A stretch of DNA of 34,006 bases from Streptomyces phyllanthi (lineage in GTDB: Bacteria > Actinomycetota > Actinomycetes > Streptomycetales > Streptomycetaceae), in NCBI RefSeq assembly GCF_009377205.1, contig NZ_VJZE01000047.1, forward strand, positions 1-34,006. The letters are read 5' to 3'. The notes under the pieces are model-generated. The model did not search any database. It saw only the letters and a list, made by a program, of their open reading frames with translations, and was not told where the DNA came from. Shown one piece after another: positions 7,468 to 15,184 of the stretch (position 1 is its first letter; each line of letters begins with the position of its first letter). Both the position numbers and the translations under genes were made by a program.

Positions 7468-8112
7468 ATGCGTCGCACCGACGAAGAGGCCGAGCGGGCC
7501 AAGTTGATCCGCCGCTACGTCACGCCCGATCGGCGATACCTCAAACTTGGCGGCGGCCTTCTCGGTATGAGTGGGCGCGACCGAGCCAAGTTCCTGCAGA
7601 AGCTGGGCAAGGCCGCCGGTGAGATCAGTCCTGGTGAACTGGGCGTGCTGCTTGACCGAGGATGGCGAGAAGGCAAGACGGCAGCCTGGCTCATCGCCGT
7701 TGCCGATAGAACCGAGTTCCGGGAACGTCTCGGCGAACTCCTGCTCGCCAGTGAAGCGCCCTACGCGGGGCACGCGTACTGTGTCGCTCTCGCCGCCTTC
7801 GGCACTCCTGCTGACGCCGACCCCTTGGTCGCCTACCTCGACCGCTATCTGCCTCGCCCGGACCTCTACTACGACCAGGAAGCCGCTCTCGGCGCGCTCT
7901 TGATGCTGGACGCCAAGCTTGGTACTGACCACGCGGCCCGGTTCCTCGCCCCGGATGGACTCTGGCAGCAGTGGATCGACGGGCCGCCCAGCAAGGACTG
8001 CGATACCCCGGACAGCTACCGAGAGTTCATCGGCCAGCTCTGCGCTTTCGCCGATGAAAGTGCCAAGCACTGTCCGACACGCAGACACGATGTGCCCCCT
8101 CGCCGAAGGTAG
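7468..8112 (+). CDS. DUF6000 family protein
   Basis: The 214-residue product has the features I associate with DUF6000, an actinobacterial family of unknown function: an opening RRYVTPDRRYLKL block (residues 15-27), SPGELGVLLDRGWREGKTAAWL (residues 54-75), and helices around FRERLGELLLASE and GHAYCVALAAFGTPADA that read like HEAT-type paired helices. It is soluble, with no signal or membrane segment. ATG7468 has GAGGATG just upstream (7457-7463). Members are usually found in accessory DNA, sometimes near polymorphic toxins, where an immunity-type role is conceivable; nothing in this window proves that. Confidence 0.65.
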   Translation: MRRTDEEAERAKLIRRYVTPDRRYLKLGGGLLGMSGRDRAKFLQKLGKAAGEISPGELGVLLDRGWREGKTAAWLIAVADRTEFRERLGELLLASEAPYAGHAYCVALAAFGTPADADPLVAYLDRYLPRPDLYYDQEAALGALLMLDAKLGTDHAARFLAPDGLWQQWIDGPPSKDCDTPDSYREFIGQLCAFADESAKHCPTRRHDVPPRRR

Positions 8113-8184
8113 CCCTCCCCCAGCGCCGAGCTGCCCAGATGAGAGAAGCGGATACTCCTGCGTAATCAGGTTGGTCACCGCATA

Positions 8185-8346
8185 GCGCTCTCAGCTCGGG
8201 AAGCTAAGGGCATCTGGGGCTTGCTCCGGGGCTGACCTGCGGTGGAGCGGTGTCGGCGCCTGGCGGGAGGTCGGTTGGCTCCCCGGTGTTCCCCGTGGTT
8301 CCCCGCACGATCTGGCACGGGTCTGGCACGACCTCTTCGCCCCGAA
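8185..8346. repeat. Att-proximal repeated segment, copy 2
   Basis: This segment contains TCAGCTCGGGAAGCTAAGGG (from 8191), then GGGGCTGACCTG, then GTTCCCCGTGGTTCCCCGCA, then ATCTGGCACGGGTCTGGCAC. The same order of phrases is found in diverged form at about 13896-14060, and its last part also at about 5963-6000. Such blocks typically flank integrase attachment regions in Streptomyces, but no integrase gene is left here. The repeat is seen directly; the att role is inference. Confidence 0.45.
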
Positions 8347-8739
8347 CTACTGACCAAAGGGGTGGCCCTGCAACGCCGCGTATGCCCGCTCGACCTCGCC
8401 CAGGTACTGCTCCAGGCGGAAACGAACCTCCTCGATGGGCCTGCCATCGAGGCCCGGGTACATCAGGTCGGACCAGATGACCGTCTCGCCCCGGAGCCGG
8501 ACCCGGATAGTCAGCTTGTCTCGCCCTGGCTCGGGCTGCTCCTGGGTTGCCACATCCACTATGCGCGGCATGTCCGTCGGATAGAGCGGTCCGCCTGGGC
8601 GGAGCAGTCGCCTCGGATCGAGGCCGGCCATTCTGCTATCGCTGCGCGCAACGAAGTCGAGGCCATCGATGAAGAGGCACGTGTGAACGGCAGCACACGC
8701 GGGCGGTCCAGGACACGCGCTGATGAGCAGCGTGCTCAC
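8347..8739 (-). CDS. Hypothetical protein (about 130 residues)
   Basis: The best-conserved-looking part reads FIDGLDFVARSDSRMAGLDP and then LLRPGGPLYP, with VIWSDLMYPGLDGRPIEEVRF followed by RLEQYLGEVERAY near the C-terminus. I recall this WSD-(x)n-RF-x(4)-Y-x(2)-E arrangement in unnamed Streptomyces proteins but know no function. The start is uncertain: GTG8739 is used, but the frame is open to 8802 and has no convincing ribosome binding site. The stop lies exactly beside the repeated segment at 8185-8346, so the 3' end may have been trimmed by an insertion. Confidence 0.45.
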   Translation of the reverse strand: MSTLLISACPGPPACAAVHTCLFIDGLDFVARSDSRMAGLDPRRLLRPGGPLYPTDMPRIVDVATQEQPEPGRDKLTIRVRLRGETVIWSDLMYPGLDGRPIEEVRFRLEQYLGEVERAYAALQGHPFGQ

Positions 8740-9165
8740 CGCACCATCGCTTTGCCCATGGGGCACGGTGGGCCTCACCTCGCGCGGTGACCTACGCGGC
8801 ATTCGCCTGATGTGACGTCATCGGCCGATGCTAGCGGCTGGCCACGAGGAAGCAGCCAACGCGAAGATCATAAAGGCGCTGGAGGAGGGTGACGTGGCTT
8901 GGCCGCATTCAAACCTGCGCACACGGCTCCGGAGGCCGCATCGCCTGGGAGTGACGCAGCAGGTCGCGGGCCTGTGGACGGCCGACCGGTCGAGGCGAGT
9001 CCACAGATAGTCCACGGTCCACTGACCACCGATTCCGGAGAGCGATCGCTCCTCGGCAGTGCCGGAGAACCACTCGGCCACACCCGGTCGCGTCGGGCCC
9101 CCAGGAGTGCTGGCTTCGGGCGTCGTTGATGTCACTCGTGGGTGTCAGAGCGAAGCGCCCCTCGC
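8740..9165. other. No recognisable gene
   Basis: Several short frames overlap on both strands, but none has a start signal, codon bias or family resemblance I can defend. A phrase with CGTTGATGTC near 9124 recalls the one near 4870. I read the stretch as eroded accessory DNA. Confidence 0.4.
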
Positions 9166-9295
9166 TCGCCGCTGGCACGATGATCCCGGGAGCGACTTCG
9201 AGCGCATCACAACAGAGATCGTGGCGTACTTTCGAGTGCTCGATGAGAACGTCACCATGCAGTTCACTTCCGCCACGCCTACAAGGAGGGCAGTC
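9166..9295 (+). pseudogene. Possible remnant of a large ATPase C-terminus
   Basis: The frame reads RRWHDDPGSDFERITTEI, VAYFRVLDENVTM, then shifts near 9275, where HAYKEGSL appears in another frame. From memory, DxxxDFxRIxxEV followed by a strand and a YxxGF phrase ends large AAA-type ATPases of the DUF499 kind. If so, this is a frameshifted fragment of some 40 residues of a much larger gene, now lost. The resemblance is from recall only. Confidence 0.25.
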
Positions 9296-9296
9296 T

Positions 9297-9389
9297 GTGA
9301 ACATCGAAGTTGTAGTTGACAGCGGCGAGTTGGTCGTCGCCAGGCAAGCCGAGCTGACCTCAGCTGGCCAACTCCGCCTGTACAACTGA
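9297..9389 (+). CDS. Very small ORF (30 residues) with strong ribosome binding site
   Basis: GTG9297 follows AAGGAGGG at 9283-9290, an ideal Shine-Dalgarno sequence with a 6-nt spacer. The product begins VNIEVVVDSGELVVARQ and ends QLRLYN. It looks like two beta strands rather than a membrane or toxic peptide. The AAGGAGGG can also be read as Lys-Glu-Gly codons of the decayed gene upstream, so the signal may be accidental. Function unknown. Confidence 0.35.
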   Translation: MNIEVVVDSGELVVARQAELTSAGQLRLYN

Positions 9390-9555
9390 GAGCACATGGA
9401 GGCACGAGCACGGCAGCCTGACAGATCAGGCAGTCGAGTCTGAAGAGAAGCAGCTGCGAGCCATCTCCGCCGGAGAGTTTCGGCGGGGTGGACTGGGTGA
9501 GCGAGCTGGACTGCTCAGTGCAAGGCCTGGAGAACCGAATGTCAGGGGGACAGAA

Positions 9556-10536
9556 TTGTCGACCAACCCTAGCGCGCCACCTGAACCTCCGGCCCGAGAC
9601 GAGCAAAAACTCATCACGACCCTTGTGGATCACTACTCTCCAGACTCTCGCGGTCTGCCGAAAAAGAAAAGAATGCTACTGCTTGGCATTTTGGCCAGCG
9701 TGGCAATCGCCCTTCTTCTAGGTTCTCTGCTTGTTGAGAACTACTTTAGTCTCTTGTTTTCTAACTCTTCAGTCCGTCGAGAAGATGAGGCTCAGAAAAG
9801 GCTCGACATGGAAGGTGAGCCGTTCACCGCTCAAGTAACTGAGCCGGTTTTTGATCCCACGGTCACGCCATTCGACTTCGTATTTGATCGCCCTTTGACG
9901 TCTGCGCAAGAAAAGCGCATGAAAGAATTCTCGTCTGCTGAAGTAGATGAACTCTGGTCCTACCTTTCTTCCATAGGCGGCCGTATGGTCGAGTACCCCA
10001 CCGCCGGTACGGGCGACCAGACTTACTCAGACGTTTTCAACCTGCATTTGCAGAGCGATAGGCAGGCTCCGTTGACCGTGACTGATCTGCGGGCCAAGGT
10101 GATTCAGTGTTCCCCATCGAAGGCTGTGGCGGTCGTACAGGTGCCACCTCAAGGCGGCGGTGGCTATATTGGGGTTTTTTTCAATCTCACCGAGCATAAG
10201 CCGGTAGCCAGAATCAGTGAACCAACCGAGCGGCATGGGAATCCCTTCTTCCGTGACAATGTGATAAACCTTGGCAATGGCGAGGATCCGGGAAATCTCC
10301 GGATCGAAAGTATTGTGGGAAATGATAGCTGTGATTGGGAAATTGGGTTGAACTACTCCGATTCTTCGGGGGTGCATTCGAGAACGATAAGGAACGGAAA
10401 GGTGCCGTTCAGGACTGAGGCGCTTCCGCGAAATCCGAAGCAGCATTGGCAGGTCTTTCCAGGGGCCGGGAATGACGCAAAGTGGATTGACTGTGGTAGC
10501 AGGAATCGGTCAGTCCAGCGTCATTCATCTTGTTGA
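9556..10536 (+). CDS. Membrane-anchored hypothetical protein, compositionally foreign
   Basis: The 326-residue product starts at TTG9556 with AGGGGGA (9543-9549) upstream. A Pro-rich cytoplasmic head (1-36) leads to a KKKR stop-transfer patch and one transmembrane helix (about 41-62, LLLGILASVAIALLLGSLLV). A soluble, probably external, domain of 260 residues follows. It has beta-strand character and two Cys late in the chain (SCDWEIGLNY and WIDCG), which could form a disulfide. The DNA from about 9600 to 10480 is visibly richer in A and T than any neighbour (AAAAAGAAAAG, GGGGTTTTTTTC), pointing to recent acquisition. No family is recognised. It has no partner in the immediate context. Confidence 0.55.
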   Translation: MSTNPSAPPEPPARDEQKLITTLVDHYSPDSRGLPKKKRMLLLGILASVAIALLLGSLLVENYFSLLFSNSSVRREDEAQKRLDMEGEPFTAQVTEPVFDPTVTPFDFVFDRPLTSAQEKRMKEFSSAEVDELWSYLSSIGGRMVEYPTAGTGDQTYSDVFNLHLQSDRQAPLTVTDLRAKVIQCSPSKAVAVVQVPPQGGGGYIGVFFNLTEHKPVARISEPTERHGNPFFRDNVINLGNGEDPGNLRIESIVGNDSCDWEIGLNYSDSSGVHSRTIRNGKVPFRTEALPRNPKQHWQVFPGAGNDAKWIDCGSRNRSVQRHSSC

Positions 10537-10796
10537 TGCAGTGTTCCAGGTCTGCCTTGCTCGGATGCTGGCTTTCTGTGGGAGCTGTTCCAGCGGGCGA
10601 TCCCGCCAGCACGCTGCCATGTGGTCGGTCAGAGCAGGCCACGCCGACGGAAGCATGGCGGCGAGACCTTGGTCGGGCGACGACCTCCTCGTCCCGAAGT
10701 AACTGGGGAAGGGCTGCGGGCTTGGGCTGGGGTGCGTCTCACCTGCGCTGACGGTCCGTAGGCGTTCGTATTTTTCCGCCGCGTTCGTCGGCGTTG

Positions 10797-12080
10797 TCAC
10801 ACCGCGAGGGGAGGAAGCGTCGGGTGTAGGTAGCGCCAGTCGAGCGCGATGTTACGCAGAGCATCCATCACGGTGCCCGATAGATCGCCGATAGCTACAA
10901 GGTCCTCGCGCAGGAAATCACTACCGCGACGAACGTCGCCGCCCCCTGTCCTCTGACCGAGGGAGTCGAGGTTGAGTGCGCTCAAGGGCGCGTGCTGCTT
11001 TCCGGGGGCGATGTGCAATTCGATGGGCGGCGAGGGAAGGGCAGCAGTGCCGAGCAGGCCCTCCGTGAGGCTGGGCAGGGCATCGTGCACGAGACTGTGG
11101 ACTGCTTCGTAGCAAGCCTGGACCCAAAGATCACCCGCGACCAGTTGGCCTTTGGACCAGAAGAGCAGATCGAAGAAGACTTCAAGGCTGGTGCCAGCAC
11201 CGGTAATTGAGGCAGTGCACTCCATCCGTAGAGCTGGGTCCCTGAAGCGCAGGTCATGGCGAAGTGTGTGTCCTGCTTCGAGTCTGACAAACCCCGCGTG
11301 CCCACGTTCTGGGTCGATGGCCCACCCAAGAGGGATCTCCTGTGGGTCCACTCGCTGTGCAAGCGATGCCATCCTCTGGCTGACACCTTGCCATCCGTGA
11401 GTGTTTGACCCGCCGAGCGCCTTGATGAGTGCAGCAACTGTCGCACCGTGCAATCGGGGCCGGACAGCGTCTGGTCGAAGGGGCCTCGATGCGGCAGCGC
11501 GGATGACCAGGTCCGGAGGCGCGCCGCGATAGGCGTCCCGGTTCTCAATTCCCCCATTGTCTGGCGCGAACCGCGGGTCACTGGCGTAGTTGAGAACCGG
11601 CGCCTCGGCCGCCTGCTGGAACAAGACCTGTACCAGGCGCCGGTCCGCAATCTCGTTGCGCCCATCGAGCCGGACTCTGACTGCCCCCTGGTGAAGGAGC
11701 GGCCGGGGCGCACCGTCGGGGTCGACCCGTACCACCAACAGAAGCTTGCCATCGACGGTGACCGGGGTGACGTCGGGTGTCCACCAGGGCGGGTCGAGGG
11801 TCGTGGCCATCTTGCTGACCAGTCGATCCTTGTCCATTGGCTTTACGCCGATCAGGTCACCCGGGAGGTGCTTGTCCTTAGGGTGTGCGTCGACACCGAT
11901 GAGGACTACGCCACCGTGGGTGTTGGCCATTGCAGCAATGGTGTCCGTTGCAGCTTCGATGTTCCGCTTGTAATCGATGGTGAAGCTCTCCTCCAACTCC
12001 AGGGACAGGAAGCCTTGGACCATGTCGGCATCGATCGTCTCGGCAGGGGCACTGAAGAGGGGATGAGCAAGGTTCGGCAT
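10797..12080 (-). CDS. AlbA_2/Schlafen-type domain protein
   Basis: The 427-residue protein begins, from ATG12080, with an AlbA_2 domain at about residues 20-155. The acidic pair and lysine sit in ESFTIDYKRN (Glu31, Asp36, Lys38). The family hallmark AMANTHGGVVLIGVDAH follows at 50-66, and RVRLDGRNEIADRRLVQ closes the domain. Such domains bind nucleic acid, and in Schlafen relatives the Glu/Asp/Lys cluster is a nuclease site; bacterial members occur in defence islands and next to regulators. The remaining 270 residues are unknown. The frame stays open to 12533, but the upstream part is the shadow of transposase DNA. The start has only GAGAGG very close upstream, so it is uncertain. It is transcribed away from the truncated IS1380. 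Confidence 0.65.
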   Translation of the reverse strand: MPNLAHPLFSAPAETIDADMVQGFLSLELEESFTIDYKRNIEAATDTIAAMANTHGGVVLIGVDAHPKDKHLPGDLIGVKPMDKDRLVSKMATTLDPPWWTPDVTPVTVDGKLLLVVRVDPDGAPRPLLHQGAVRVRLDGRNEIADRRLVQVLFQQAAEAPVLNYASDPRFAPDNGGIENRDAYRGAPPDLVIRAAASRPLRPDAVRPRLHGATVAALIKALGGSNTHGWQGVSQRMASLAQRVDPQEIPLGWAIDPERGHAGFVRLEAGHTLRHDLRFRDPALRMECTASITGAGTSLEVFFDLLFWSKGQLVAGDLWVQACYEAVHSLVHDALPSLTEGLLGTAALPSPPIELHIAPGKQHAPLSALNLDSLGQRTGGGDVRRGSDFLREDLVAIGDLSGTVMDALRNIALDWRYLHPTLPPLAV

Positions 12081-12292
12081 GCCTCTCAGGATGACCGACG
12101 CGTGGCCCCTGCCGCACGCTGATTCTGCTGCTTTAACCTCCCCGTTTCGCTTCGGGTGGCTGAGCTGGAGTGATGGCTGTGAAGTGGGTTTTCTGATCGC
12201 TGGCTGCCGGGCGGGCATGGTCGAGGCCCGACGCGTGGGTCGGTTTCTCCAGGGTTCCTCGGGTCGTGGGCGTGCAGGGACGGTGCCGACGT
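12081..12292. other. Gap between the AlbA_2 gene and the transposase remnant
   Basis: This 212-bp stretch should hold the 3' end of the IS1380 copy. I could not identify its terminal inverted repeat, because the opposite end is deleted and cannot be compared. Any promoter for the AlbA_2 gene must also be here. Confidence 0.3.
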
Positions 12293-13522
12293 TCAGGTGG
12301 CCGGCCGTGGCAGCGCCGCTAGGCGGGCGAATGCGCTGGTCAGCTCGTTTCGCCAGGGCCAGGTCGCGGCGATCCGCAGGTGCATGCGGCGTCCGCCGCG
12401 GGTGATACGGGCAGCCGCATGTAGCAGCCGGTAGCGGAGCTTCTTCGGCTCGGCGGCTGCGAGTTCGCCCTCCAGCAGCAGGAGGCGGGTCCAGGCGAGC
12501 AGGTCGAGGGCGGTCAGGGACAGCTCCAGCCACGCTTGATTGACGTGAAAGTGTCGGGAGGGGAAGCGGCCGAAGCCGGTGGTTTTGCCGCAGCGGATGC
12601 GGTCCTCGATGCGGGCGTGCGCGCGGTGACGGACTTCCAGGTGCTGCAAGGAGCCTTCGCCGTAGGGGGTGTCGGTGAGGAAGACCTGGTGGCGCATGCC
12701 TTCGTCGAGATCGAACAGGGACAGCTGAGCGCCGGGATGCGGGCGCTCGCGGCGGACGATGATCCGAGTGTCTTCAGGCAGGCCCGGTAGGTCGACCAGG
12801 CCGGTGAGCTCGGCGACCTGGGCGCCTTGCCGCAGGGTGCCGTCCTGTTCGAGGGCAGGGTGCCAGGCCTGGTCGGGCAGCTGGCGTATCGCTCGGCGGA
12901 CCGGTTCGGTGATGGACCATCCGACGGAGAAGGATGTGTGGATCCCGCGCGAGCGCAGGGCGCGGATGTGGGCCAGGAACGCTTTGGCGGATCCAGCGCT
13001 GTCCGCACGGATGAGGATGCTGGTGCCGTGGCGGTGGGCATCGGGGAGCTGGGCGAGCGCGGCGTCGAGCACGGTGATGTGGTCCTCGGCGGTGTTGGCC
13101 GCGGCGTTGCCGGGCCGCAGCAGACCGGCCAGCGCCTCGCCGGTGTTGTCGAGGAAGCACAGCAGCGGGTGGTAGCCGAAACCGTGCTTGTAAGTCGGCG
13201 CCGCGTGCTCCTTCTCGGAGTGGCAGGTGACCAGGGTGGCGTCGATGTCCAGGACCAGACCGGGCAGTTCGCGTCCGCCTGCACGGCAGGCCGGTATCGC
13301 CTCCCGCCTCTCGTCGGCTTGCAGCCAGGCGACCTCGCGGGCGGCGGCACGGGCTGCGCGCAGAGCGCCGAGTGCGGCCGGATCGATACCCGCCAGCAGT
13401 CGCCACGCTGTGGGAGTGGACGCGACCGGGCCGAACACCTCGGCCTGGTCCCGCAGCAGAGCCAGGTCGGCGATCGCCTCCCCGCCGTCGGCCAGCATGA
13501 CCGCCAAGTCCACTGCCGAACC
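12293..13522 (-). pseudogene. IS1380-family transposase, N-terminally truncated
   Basis: The 406-residue open part matches the IS1380 DDE transposase layout as I know it from Streptomyces copies. It has FGPVASTPTAWRLL near the start, the first Asp in LVLDIDATLVTCHSEKEHA, LLRPGNAAANTAEDHI, the second Asp in ILIRADSAG, SVGWSIT, VRRERPHPGAQLSLF, and the Glu-containing HRAHARIEDRIR. The first 70 or so residues of the family (up to the point reading LDVALAVALGGD in relatives) are missing. At about 13518-13523 the sequence switches to an unrelated gene fragment. GTG13513 could still start a shortened product, but this is very likely inactive. Confidence 0.85.
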
Positions 13523-13659
13523 ACGGGATGTTGTCGAGCCGCGCGGTGCCGGCGCCCTGGTCGACGGCCCACAGGCTCTCCACCGATGCCGGGGGGCCAG
13601 TCGTCCTCGATCTCAAGCCGAAAGTGCACCTTCACGTACGGGCCTTCGGGGTTCGTCAT
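13523..13659 (-). pseudogene. DUF4265 gene fragment, frameshifted and cut by the IS
   Basis: The minus strand from ATG13659 reads MTNPEGPYVKVHFRLEIEDD and then WPP. In the next frame it reads ASVESLWAVDQGAGTARLD then NIPWF. These join into the typical N-terminus of DUF4265 proteins (YVKVHF...SVESLWA...LDNIPWF) if one C is removed from the C6 run at 13590-13595. The gene then ends abruptly at the transposase junction. Two lesions, a homopolymer frameshift and a truncation, make it dead. Family identity is from memory. Confidence 0.65.
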
Positions 13660-14100
13660 GGTGCCCAGGATGCACAGTCCTGCCGCGTCTGCCGCAGGTG
13701 GGTGAACGGAGGCGTCTGTTCAGGGTGGGCACACTGGTTCGTCTGCGCCCAAGCCGACGAAAGCCAGCCACGACGGCGGGTGCGCCGACCGATTAGGCGC
13801 GCGTGTGCATCGCTGCACCCCCACCAGCCTCAGCCGCGCTGCCATGTCGTCGACCAGAGCAAGCTGGGACGACCGCCCCGTAACGACGGCGCCTGAGCCC
13901 TCAGCTTGGGAAGCTGTGGGCAGTTGCGGCTGGCTCGGGCGCTGACCTGGGCGAACGTCCAGGGCGTAGCGGCCTTGGGCACTGCGGCTTTCACCGTGGT
14001 TCCCCGCTGCTCCCCGCTCTATCTGGTGCGTTTGTGGTGCGGACGTGGTGTCCGGCGCTGGCGTACTCGACAGTCCGGCTCCATGACGCTGTCACGACCG
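13660..14100. other. Non-coding stretch with att-proximal repeat, copy 3
   Basis: No gene is supported. The part from about 13896 to 14060 repeats in diverged form the block at 8185-8346: TCAGCTTGGGAAGCTGTGGG, GGCGCTGACCTGGGCG (as CGGGCGCTGACCTGGGC), TGGTTCCCCGCTGCTCCCCG and ATCTGGTGCGTTTGTGGTGC. It lies immediately left of the hydrolase-caspase operon and may mark the left border of the element that brought it. Confidence 0.45.
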
Positions 14101-14129
14101 TTGTGCGTGAGGTCGGGGTCCTCTATAGA
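14101..14129 (+). promoter_or_regulatory. Probable promoter of the hydrolase-caspase operon
   Basis: TTGTGC at 14101-14106 and TATAGA at 14124-14129 have an ideal 17-bp spacer. The untranslated leader to GTG14270 would be about 135 nt, long enough for regulation; a small CCACG-CCCT-CGTGG hairpin is the only structure I see in it. Confidence 0.5.
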
Positions 14130-14269
14130 GTCTCTGGCCTGTTGTCTTCGTGATTAGTTCCTCACACGGTCTGACGAGCCGTCTCTACCAGCCACGCCCT
14201 CGTGGTTGTTGCCCAAGTACGTTGCAGAACACGCAAGTAGGCTTGCCGGGTCAGGACGAGGAGGGGTTC

Positions 14270-15184
14270 GTGGCCAAGGTTGTCTTTGTACATGGTGTCG
14301 GCAAGCAGTACCTCAGCGAGGACTCCATGGCGAGGGACGTCGTTCCAGAACTCCTGGGTGGGGCAAGGTTGGCAGGCGGGCCAGTCCCTGCCACAGGCGA
14401 CGTAAGCATCGCGTTTTATGGCGATCTCTTCCGCCCCCGCGGTACGCGCGCGGGACACGAGCCTGACTACGACGCCACGGATATCCAGAGCGATGACGAG
14501 GTACGTCTGCTCATGGAGTGGTGGGTTGAAGCGGCTCGTACGGACCCGGGCGTGCCAGCCCCGAATGAGAGTGGTACACGCGGTCCAGTCGGCTGGGCGC
14601 TCTCACAAACGGTCAGGTTCAAACTTGTGCGAGCGGCCTTGGACGCGCTCACCGGTGCCCGATTCTTCGGAGGTGTCCTTGACAGGACGCTGATCGGTGA
14701 CCTCAAGCAGTTGACGAGCTACTTCAACGACGAGGCCCTCAGAGCCGAAGCCCGTGGCCGCCTGGCTGCTCGGATTACGCCGGAGACCCGTGTGGTTGTG
14801 GCCCATTCGTTGGGTTCAGTGATTGCTTACGAAACTCTATGCGAGGAGGCGCACTCCGACTGGCATATCCAGATGCTCGTGACTCTGGGATCGCCACTCG
14901 GGATGGGCACGCTCGTACTTGATCGCCTCCGGCCCAAGGCCGAGAACCGGAAAGGAGTGTGGCCCACAGTTGTTCAGAGGTGGACGAATATCGCAGACGC
15001 CACCGATGTCGTCGCTGTCGTGCGGGAACTGCGCCCCATCTTCGGATCAACACTGGCCGACGTTGCTGTGTACAACGGGGCGCACATGCACGATGCGACC
15101 CGGTACCTCACAGCGATAGAGACGGGTAGGGCCGTTGTCGCGGGATTGCGGCAGGGGGGCGAGGCCACAGCATGCGATATCTGA
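14270..15184 (+). CDS. Alpha/beta-hydrolase (PGAP1/lipase-like serine hydrolase), partner of the caspase-NTPase
   Basis: GTG14270 is preceded by GAGGAGGGG (14258-14265), so the product is 304 residues. It starts VAKVVFVHGVGKQYLS, a beta strand plus the oxyanion-hole HGxG loop. The nucleophile elbow is VVVAHSLGSVIAYETL with Ser180. TLGSPLGM (205-212) follows as in PGAP1-type lipases. Likely triad partners are Asp243 or Asp246 (NIADATDVV) and His272 or His274 (YNGAHMHDA). A long insertion at about 50-165 could be a lid over a lipid-binding groove. There is no signal peptide or membrane segment, so it acts in the cytoplasm. Its end overlaps the caspase gene by 13 bp, implying coupled, stoichiometric synthesis. 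Possible roles are a lipase effector, a substrate of the protease or its regulator. Confidence 0.8.
   Translation: MAKVVFVHGVGKQYLSEDSMARDVVPELLGGARLAGGPVPATGDVSIAFYGDLFRPRGTRAGHEPDYDATDIQSDDEVRLLMEWWVEAARTDPGVPAPNESGTRGPVGWALSQTVRFKLVRAALDALTGARFFGGVLDRTLIGDLKQLTSYFNDEALRAEARGRLAARITPETRVVVAHSLGSVIAYETLCEEAHSDWHIQMLVTLGSPLGMGTLVLDRLRPKAENRKGVWPTVVQRWTNIADATDVVAVVRELRPIFGSTLADVAVYNGAHMHDATRYLTAIETGRAVVAGLRQGGEATACDI

Noticed and set aside
10409..10642. Minus-strand frame of 77 codons
   Set aside because: It overlaps the end of the membrane-protein gene, has no ribosome binding site and shows no family resemblance.
12081..12533. Extended N-terminus for the AlbA_2 protein
   Set aside because: The upstream residues are a shadow of the transposase 3' end and IS DNA and are Arg/Pro-rich. 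The AlbA_2 domain starts right after ATG12080.
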